Below are positions 1 to 4,125 of a stretch of 5,677 nucleotides of DNA, piece by piece. The translations under genes and the position numbers were made by a program. Every line of letters begins with the position of its first letter. Position 1 is the first letter of the stretch. Origin of the DNA: a bacterium (GTDB taxonomy: Bacteria > Verrucomicrobiota > Verrucomicrobiia > Opitutales > UBA953). Below the pieces are notes generated by a model. That model worked only from the letters and a program-made list of their open reading frames with translations. It was not told where the DNA came from and searched no databases. The stretch spans positions 1 to 5,677 of the forward strand of contig RFOO01000084.1 of assembly GCA_009926645.1 (NCBI GenBank), given 5' to 3'.

Positions 1-42
1 AGGCTTGCGAGGTTAGGGATATTTATCAGTCTGGCCGAGTGA
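1..42 (+). CDS. C-terminal end of an unknown upstream gene (partial)
   Basis: Frame 1 is open from the left edge and stops with TGA at 40-42, giving the C-terminal residues RLARLGIFISLAE. The stop overlaps the GTG start of the next gene in a GTGA arrangement, the same coupled layout as the exbB/exbD junction (ATGA). This repeated layout is the reason for calling it a real gene end and not chance. Thirteen residues are too few to identify the product. By context it may belong to the same envelope operon, but that is inference. Confidence 0.5.
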   Translation, partial: RLARLGIFISLAE

Positions 43-590
43 ACACACTGATTGAAGGCGCGGGTATCTTTCTTTGGCCACTGACTTTTTGCTCAGTTCT
101 CGTGGTTTACCTGATTGCGGAGAGGGCGATTGCGCTTCGTGTTTCCCGTGTCATTCCCGAGATTATTGTAAAATATGTGCAGGCGGGGCAGGCGGACAAA
201 ATTACTAGCGACATGGCCGATTCTTTAGCTGGACGGATTGTTCTGAGGTGGAAAGAAGGATTGAGGGGCGAAGCTCTTAAGTCATTTGCCCGAGGCGAAT
301 TGGTGCGCTTGCAAAGAGGTTTCTTTATCATCGATAGCATTGTCGCTGCTGCTCCTTTGCTCGGTCTTCTGGGAACGGTAACAGGATTGGCCACGTTGTT
401 TCCCGAGCATGGCTTACCCGATTCGCAAACATTGACTCGTGGGGTGGGTTTGGCGCTGAGTACAACGATGATTGGTTTGTGTATTGCGATACCAGCTTTA
501 ATGGGTGTCAATTGGCTTGGTCGTCGGGTAGAACTTTTATCCGCCCAAGTAGATTTATTAGTTGAGACCTTAGAGCAAAAGCAGGCATGA
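39..590 (+). CDS. exbB: MotA/TolQ/ExbB-family proton channel protein
   Basis: Inner-membrane subunit of an ExbB-ExbD (TolQ-TolR type) complex, which uses the proton motive force to drive TonB-dependent transport or Tol-type envelope work. The 183-residue protein has three predicted membrane segments: about residues 9-27, 96-121 and 134-157. The family signature is clear: APLLGLLGTVTGL at 105-117 and STTMIGLCIAIPA at 141-153. T113 and T143 align by eye with the pore threonines T148 and T181 of E. coli ExbB. It is shorter than E. coli ExbB (244) and lacks an N-terminal extension before the first membrane segment. GTG at 39 is chosen because it forms a GTGA overlap with the stop of the upstream frame; the same frame stays open to the window edge, so a longer form is not excluded, and no good Shine-Dalgarno is seen. 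TolQ is an alternative name; no TonB, TolA or TolB gene is visible to decide. Confidence 0.9.
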   Translation: MNTLIEGAGIFLWPLTFCSVLVVYLIAERAIALRVSRVIPEIIVKYVQAGQADKITSDMADSLAGRIVLRWKEGLRGEALKSFARGELVRLQRGFFIIDSIVAAAPLLGLLGTVTGLATLFPEHGLPDSQTLTRGVGLALSTTMIGLCIAIPALMGVNWLGRRVELLSAQVDLLVETLEQKQA

Positions 591-988
591 GTTTAATCGT
601 CTCTCGTCGCCGTCGGAATGACATCAATGTGGTGCCACTGATTGATGTGATGGTAGTTTTAGTTTTTTTCTTATTGCTCGCAGGCCGTTTTGAAGAAGCA
701 CGTACATTATCCATTATTCCGCCTGCCGCAGAAGCCAGTGGTGTCAGTGAGCATTCCGCGTCCGTGGTTATCGGGGTCGATCGACAAGGGAAAATTTTCT
801 TAGAGGGACAGGAAGTGACACGGGCCAATTTAGAAAAATCGCTGGCTGCGAAAGCCGCCCAAAATCCAAACACAGAAGTCCTGATTGTGGCCGATGAGCG
901 TTCCCTGACTGGGGCGGCGGTTGGGGTGCTTGATGCGGTAGCGAAAGTGGGTCTGCGCCCTCGGTTATTGACCCGAACGACGCCATGA
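587..988 (+). CDS. exbD: ExbD/TolR-family biopolymer transport protein
   Basis: Partner of the preceding ExbB-like channel; a single-pass inner-membrane protein with a periplasmic domain that passes proton-driven motion to a TonB- or TolA-like protein. The 133-residue product has a basic cytoplasmic start (RRRR at 7-10), then INVVPLIDVMVVLVFFLLL (13-31), the classical ExbD segment. D20 corresponds to the essential membrane aspartate (D25 of E. coli ExbD). The rest is a periplasmic domain of normal family size, with the typical ending in which EVLIVADERS (97-106) precedes a helix and a final strand. The ATG overlaps the exbB stop by four bases (ATGA, 587-590), indicating translational coupling. 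Close to E. coli ExbD in length (141). ExbD versus TolR cannot be settled from this window. Confidence 0.9.
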   Translation: MSLIVSRRRRNDINVVPLIDVMVVLVFFLLLAGRFEEARTLSIIPPAAEASGVSEHSASVVIGVDRQGKIFLEGQEVTRANLEKSLAAKAAQNPNTEVLIVADERSLTGAAVGVLDAVAKVGLRPRLLTRTTP

Positions 989-1056
989 TTTTGCACTATC
1001 CGCTTGAGGATACCGCAATCTCGAATGAGATTAGAGTATCCTATGAGTGCAGATAA
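985..1056 (+). CDS. Possible small coupled ORF between exbD and xseB (23 codons)
   Basis: An ATG at 985 overlaps the exbD stop codon (ATGA, 985-988), like the exbB/exbD junction. It reads MILHYPLEDTAIS, then a further ten residues ending in ECR, to TAA at 1054-1056. It fills the whole exbD-xseB gap and overlaps the first codons of xseB in another frame by 14 bases. It also runs through both arms of the hairpin at 1007-1042, so ribosomes on it would open that structure. I recognise no family. It could be a leader peptide that controls xseB translation, or simply a chance short frame. Nothing in the sequence beyond the overlap proves translation. Confidence 0.22.
   Translation: MILHYPLEDTAISNEIRVSYECR
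1007..1042 (+). promoter_or_regulatory. Imperfect hairpin abutting the xseB start codon
   Basis: Two nested inverted repeats share one centre. The outer arms are AGGATAC (1007-1013) and GTATCCT (1036-1042). The inner arms are AATCTC (1017-1022) and GAGATT (1027-1032). Between them lies a symmetric 3x3 internal loop (CGC at 1014-1016, AGA at 1033-1035), and the terminal loop is GAAT. The only Shine-Dalgarno-like bases for xseB, AGAG at 1033-1036, lie in the internal loop and the outer right arm. There is no T-tract, so it is not a typical terminator. It could be a translational control hairpin, an RNase processing site or a DNA operator. Confidence 0.5.
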
Positions 1057-1279
1057 GAAAAGTACCCCTTCCAATGGGAAAAACAATTTTGAGGCAGATA
1101 TCGCCCGACTGGAGAAACTCGTGGAGTCATTGGAATCGGGTTCAGTCTCACTCGATGAATTGGTAACTAAATACGAAGAGGGGATGCGGTTGCTTAAATC
1201 CTGTCAGGCGAGCCTGCAGGCGGCGGAATTAAGAATCGAGCAATGGGGTAAGAAGGCTAACGAATCGGACCAAGCCTGA
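1043..1279 (+). CDS. xseB: Exodeoxyribonuclease VII small subunit
   Basis: Small subunit of exonuclease VII, a cytoplasmic enzyme that degrades single-stranded DNA to oligonucleotides in mismatch and damage repair; XseB binds the large catalytic subunit XseA, which is not in this window. The 78-residue product shows the family pattern: FEADIARLEKLVESLESGS at 16-34, then LDELVTKYEEGMRLLKSCQ at 38-56, and a second helix up to EQW. These form the two-helix coiled hairpin typical of XseB (usual length about 80). ATG at 1043 is chosen because it gives the usual length and has AGAG six bases before it. Upstream in-frame starts at 1025 (ATG) and 1004 (TTG) would add 6 or 13 residues, but these lie inside the hairpin and are not family-like. 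The stop is separated from the dxs ATG by one base. The xseB-dxs pairing is widespread in bacteria. Confidence 0.93.
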   Translation: MSADKKSTPSNGKNNFEADIARLEKLVESLESGSVSLDELVTKYEEGMRLLKSCQASLQAAELRIEQWGKKANESDQA

Positions 1280-1280
1280 G

Positions 1281-3200
1281 ATGGCATTATTACCTTTGAT
1301 TAAAGGCCCAGCCGACGTGCGGGCTTTATCTGCCGACCAGCTTCCTGAGTTGGCTCAGGAGATCCGAACACGAATCATCGAAGTGACTTCGCGTAATGGT
1401 GGCCATGTCGGACCCAACTTAGGTGTGGTTGAACTCACCATCGCTTTGCATCGAGTATTTCAGACCCCGCAAGATAAGTTTGTCTTCGATGTCGCCCACC
1501 AAGGCTACGTACACAAGTTGCTTACTGGGCGAAACCAGGAGTCATTTGACCACATTCGTCAGACTGGTGGATTGAGCGGTTTTCTGAGTCGTGAGGAAAG
1601 TCCCCACGATGCCTTCGGTGCAGGTCATGCAGGAACAGCTCTCTCAGCCGCAGTGGGATTGGCCAATGCTCGGGATCGTTTGGCAGAGGAAACGCATGTC
1701 GTCGCAATTATCGGCGATGCGGCATTGACCTGTGGTGTGACGATGGAGGCCTTAAATAACGTGGCGAGTGCGAACAAGCGCTTAGTGGTTGTGCTTAACG
1801 ACAACGAGTGGTCGATTGATAAAAATGTAGGCGCCGTCGCCGAGGCCTTAAGTCGACTGATTGTTTCTCGTCCCTACAATAATTCGCAAAAGAGTTTAAA
1901 GAATTTTCTCAGTCGCTCGCGCTGGGGGACGAAGCTCTTGGATTTTGGTCGTACTTTTAAGCGTGAGGTAAAGGATCTCTTTACACGCAGTTCTTCGTTA
2001 TTTGAGCATTATGGTGTCCGTTACATCGGCCCCATTGATGGACATGACCTCAATGCCCTCGAACGCTATCTCACTTTCTGTCGAGACGCTAAAGGTCCCA
2101 TTATTTTACATGTACGTACCGAAAAGGGTAGAGGATTGCCCGCCGCCCTGAAGAACCCGGAAAAATTCCATGGTACTTCGGCGTTTGATCCTGAAACGGG
2201 TGATACGTTATCTACGGGTAAGCCGGGGGCGCCTAAGGCATGGCAGGATGTATTTGGTTCCCTCTTAGTGCGTGAGGCGAAGGCCAATCCCAAAGTGGTT
2301 GGTATTACGGCGGCGATGCCTTCGGGGACTGGTTTAAACCAGTTAAAAAAGGAATGCCCTGCACAATACCATGATGTCGGTATCGCCGAAGAGCATGCTG
2401 CCTTATTTGGTGCGGGTTTAGCGGCACGCGATTTACGTCCCGTTTGTGCGATTTATTCTACGTTTTTGCAACGTGCCTATGACATGGTCATTCACGACAT
2501 CGCTTTGCAAAAATTACCAGTTACTTTCTGTATGGATCGTGCGGGAGTTTCACCGAGCGATGGACCGACGCACCATGGACTCTTTGATATCGCATACCTG
2601 CGTTGTGTGCCGAACGTGACCATTATGCAGCCGAAAGATGAAGACGAACTTTCGGATATGTTGCATACCTCTTTGCATTCAGGTGCGCCGATGTTCATTC
2701 GTTTCCCTCGTGGTCCTGCGGCAGGTGTTAAGATTAAAGATCAGCCAAAGATATTGAAAATTGGTGAAGCTGAAGTTTTACGTCAGGGAGAGGAAATTCA
2801 AATTTGGGCATTAGGCACAATGGTTCCAGAGGCACTGGCCTTAGCCGAAAAATTATCCGCCCTCGGTCTTTCGGTTGGAGTAGTCAATGCACGCTTTGCC
2901 AAGCCTATTGATAAAGCCTTACTCGCTCAGCAAGCAACTGGGGCTAAACTATTTGTTACTTTAGAAGACGCTGTTGTTACTGGTGGTTTTGGTTCAGCAG
3001 TACTGGAAGCGCTCTCCGAAATAACGACAACGGCACGGTGTGTTCGTCTCGGCTGGCCTGATGTCTTTGCCGGTCATGCAACCGATGTAAAAACACTGAG
3101 GGAAAAGTACGGACTTTCCTCTCAGCAGATGTTGGCAACGGTGCAAACGGCTTGGGCGAGTTTAGAAAACTCTCCGCAAAACACGGACCTTAAGTATTAG
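1281..3200 (+). CDS. dxs: 1-deoxy-D-xylulose-5-phosphate synthase
   Basis: Cytoplasmic thiamine diphosphate and Mg-dependent enzyme that condenses pyruvate with glyceraldehyde 3-phosphate to DXP, the first step of the MEP isoprenoid pathway (also feeding thiamine and pyridoxal synthesis). The 639-residue protein is full length (E. coli 620). Visible landmarks: SRNGGH with H42 (E. coli H49); the thiamine diphosphate and metal site GDAALTCG at 145-152 through NDNE at 173-176; the domain I end with KFHGTSAFDP (H297, E. coli H299); the catalytic glutamate E370 in GIAEEHA (E. coli E370); the pyrimidine-domain block STFLQRAYD (393-401); MDRAG with R420, D427 and H431; and IRFPRG (473-478). The C-terminal transketolase domain covers about 495-625. 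Two differences from E. coli are visible: GDA in place of GDG (A147), and E371 in place of Q371. It starts one base after the xseB stop with no clear Shine-Dalgarno, so it is probably translated by coupling. Confidence 0.98.
   Translation: MALLPLIKGPADVRALSADQLPELAQEIRTRIIEVTSRNGGHVGPNLGVVELTIALHRVFQTPQDKFVFDVAHQGYVHKLLTGRNQESFDHIRQTGGLSGFLSREESPHDAFGAGHAGTALSAAVGLANARDRLAEETHVVAIIGDAALTCGVTMEALNNVASANKRLVVVLNDNEWSIDKNVGAVAEALSRLIVSRPYNNSQKSLKNFLSRSRWGTKLLDFGRTFKREVKDLFTRSSSLFEHYGVRYIGPIDGHDLNALERYLTFCRDAKGPIILHVRTEKGRGLPAALKNPEKFHGTSAFDPETGDTLSTGKPGAPKAWQDVFGSLLVREAKANPKVVGITAAMPSGTGLNQLKKECPAQYHDVGIAEEHAALFGAGLAARDLRPVCAIYSTFLQRAYDMVIHDIALQKLPVTFCMDRAGVSPSDGPTHHGLFDIAYLRCVPNVTIMQPKDEDELSDMLHTSLHSGAPMFIRFPRGPAAGVKIKDQPKILKIGEAEVLRQGEEIQIWALGTMVPEALALAEKLSALGLSVGVVNARFAKPIDKALLAQQATGAKLFVTLEDAVVTGGFGSAVLEALSEITTTARCVRLGWPDVFAGHATDVKTLREKYGLSSQQMLATVQTAWASLENSPQNTDLKY
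3158..3172. repeat. Inverted repeat in the end of dxs
   Basis: GAGTTT (3158-3163) and AAACTC (3167-3172) are perfect 6-bp arms around the loop AGA, with two more G-C pairs possible beyond one mismatch (3155-3156 with 3174-3175). It lies inside dxs, about 25 bases before the overlapping stop codons, and would be downstream of the outer-membrane protein gene when read on the - strand. No T-run follows on either strand, so an intrinsic terminator role is not supported; it may be chance. Confidence 0.25.
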
Positions 3201-4006
3201 AACTCAAATCCAGCTTTGAGACGGAATTCGTAAGGGCTCTTTTCCGAAACATTGAGATTACCTTTGTTGGCGGGGGATCCGTAAACTTGGGCAATCGCTG
3301 TCAATGTCGTGTAGAAACCGTTTTCGCGTTGGTAGCGTACGCTTGGACCAGCGAAAATGGTGGCATACTCGAAGTCATTCAGCTCTGCCCATTCGGCCGA
3401 AGCGATGACTTCAAATCCAGCAATCCATGAGGCGTTAATCGCTTTGGCGATGCCTTGGGTTACTTTGAAAGAAACGGCATCCGCATCGGTAGATGGAGTA
3501 CGTTCTATTTCGGCAACGAGATTAGCTGCATAAATCCATTCTTCGGCCTCACCAAAGTTGTGTTGCAGTAAATATTTAAACTCTAAACTATACTGATCGC
3601 GCAGGCTGCCATTCTTGCCGCTCGCTTGAGAGTAGCCTGGTTCGATGTAGATGGCTTGTCCCCAAGCATTTTTATCGGGATCAGCTAACATGCGCATGTA
3701 AGCAATTTGAAAACCATCAAACTGTAGCCCCTCGCGTGTTGCTGTATCGAAGTAACGGTAGTTTACGTAGTAAGAAATTTGTTCGTTGGCCGAGATGCCT
3801 TGTTCAATCTCCGTGCGTAAATCGTAAGCACGGTAACGCGCGTCATAACCTGATCCGATGTCCCGTCCGACGCGGGCGGTAACCCATTGGACGAATTCTA
3901 CTTCTCCAGGCTTTAAGGTTTCCGGAAGATAGGAATAGCCAAAGGGGTTATCGCAGGCCAAGGCGGAGGCTGCTGAGGTTAATAAAACAAGAGAGGAGAG
4001 ACGCAT
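3197..4006 (-). CDS. Secreted outer-membrane beta-barrel-like protein of unknown function
   Basis: Function unknown. From ATG at 4006 the protein has 269 residues. Residues 1-17 are a clean signal peptide (MRLSSLVLLTSAASALA) with an AxA-type cut before CDNPFGYSYL; the cysteine after it does not sit in a good lipobox. The mature part is rich in short alternating strands with many Tyr, Phe and Trp (for example ISYYVNYRYF at 77-86, AIYIEPGYS at 118-126, FEYATIFAGPSVRY at 212-225) and ends KAGFEF, with the terminal Phe typical of proteins inserted by BamA. It reminds me of the uncharacterised outer-membrane family annotated DUF6662, with NPFGY near the start and an EFxQWVT motif at 38-43; this is recollection and unverified. 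An upstream ATG at 4042 would add 12 residues, but it lies inside a dyad (4027-4041) and would break the compact signal peptide. Neither start has a Shine-Dalgarno. The stop overlaps the dxs stop tail-to-tail. Same strand as rnr, about 120 bases downstream of it. Confidence 0.8.
   Translation of the reverse strand: MRLSSLVLLTSAASALACDNPFGYSYLPETLKPGEVEFVQWVTARVGRDIGSGYDARYRAYDLRTEIEQGISANEQISYYVNYRYFDTATREGLQFDGFQIAYMRMLADPDKNAWGQAIYIEPGYSQASGKNGSLRDQYSLEFKYLLQHNFGEAEEWIYAANLVAEIERTPSTDADAVSFKVTQGIAKAINASWIAGFEVIASAEWAELNDFEYATIFAGPSVRYQRENGFYTTLTAIAQVYGSPANKGNLNVSEKSPYEFRLKAGFEF
3203..3220. repeat. Inverted repeat just past the dxs stop (weak hairpin)
   Basis: CTCAAA (3203-3208) and TTTGAG (3215-3220) are perfect 6-bp arms with the loop TCCAGC. 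It starts three bases after the dxs stop and encodes the last residues of the convergent gene. Its position suits transcript-end stabilisation of the dxs mRNA, but the stem is short and A/T-rich and no T-tract follows, so it is at most a weak terminator candidate. Confidence 0.25.
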
Positions 4007-4026
4007 AATAAGAAGGGCTTGGTAAA

Positions 4027-4041
4027 TGAGACAGCGTCTCA
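4027..4041. promoter_or_regulatory. Dyad TGAGACAGCGTCTCA, copy 1 of a paired operator-like element
   Basis: The site is a dyad of 6-bp arms TGAGAC and GTCTCA around AGC; with the flanking A and T (4026 and 4042) the arms are 7 bp. It is 12/15 identical to the second dyad at 4059-4073, with centres 32 bp apart (about three helical turns). It lies between the preferred start (4006) of the outer-membrane protein gene and its likely promoter, where a bound repressor or the RNA hairpin itself could act. Confidence 0.5.
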
Positions 4042-4052
4042 TGAAGCAAGGA

Positions 4053-4085
4053 ATTATTTGAGATTGAGTCTCAATATCGTTTCAA
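4053..4085 (-). promoter_or_regulatory. Weak candidate promoter of the outer-membrane protein gene
   Basis: On the - strand TTGAAA (4085-4080) could be a -35 box. The -10 is poor: TCAAAT at 4061-4056 has an 18-bp spacing, and the better AATAAT at 4058-4053 has a 21-bp spacing. If real, dyad copy 2 sits between the two boxes and dyad copy 1 in the early transcribed region, a usual layout for repression. Transcription from here would begin near 4046, which favours the 4006 start codon over 4042. Confidence 0.22.
4059..4073. promoter_or_regulatory. Dyad TGAGATTGAGTCTCA, copy 2 of a paired operator-like element
   Basis: The outer arms TTGAGA (4058-4063) and TCTCAA (4069-4074) are perfect. Read as a 7-1-7 dyad it is TGAGATT-G-AGTCTCA, with one mismatch. 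It follows the pattern TGAnAnTnAnTnTCA known from Fur-family operators, though with G/C in positions where the usual Fur box has A/T. Fur family membership of the regulator is inference; the paired dyad is directly seen. Confidence 0.5.
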
Positions 4086-4125
4086 AAACAGAACTATTGT
4101 TGACTAAGTAATTTATAAACAGCGA

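Noticed and set aside
1004..1042. Longer xseB start at TTG 1004 or ATG 1025
   Set aside because: These would place the start within the hairpin and add residues not typical of XseB; ATG 1043 gives the usual family length.
508..1086. 192-residue - strand frame opposite exbD
   Set aside because: Antisense to a clear ExbD and the xseB start; composition rich in Ser, Thr and Arg with no family pattern, as expected of a shadow.
3252..3259. TTGAGATT as a third regulatory half-site
   Set aside because: It is a single half inside the coding region of the outer-membrane protein with no matching second arm; chance is the simplest explanation.
4086..4125. Terminator after rnr
   Set aside because: A T-run (GTTCTGTTTTTG on the - strand) is present, but the only stem before it is about four A/T-rich base pairs, too weak to call.
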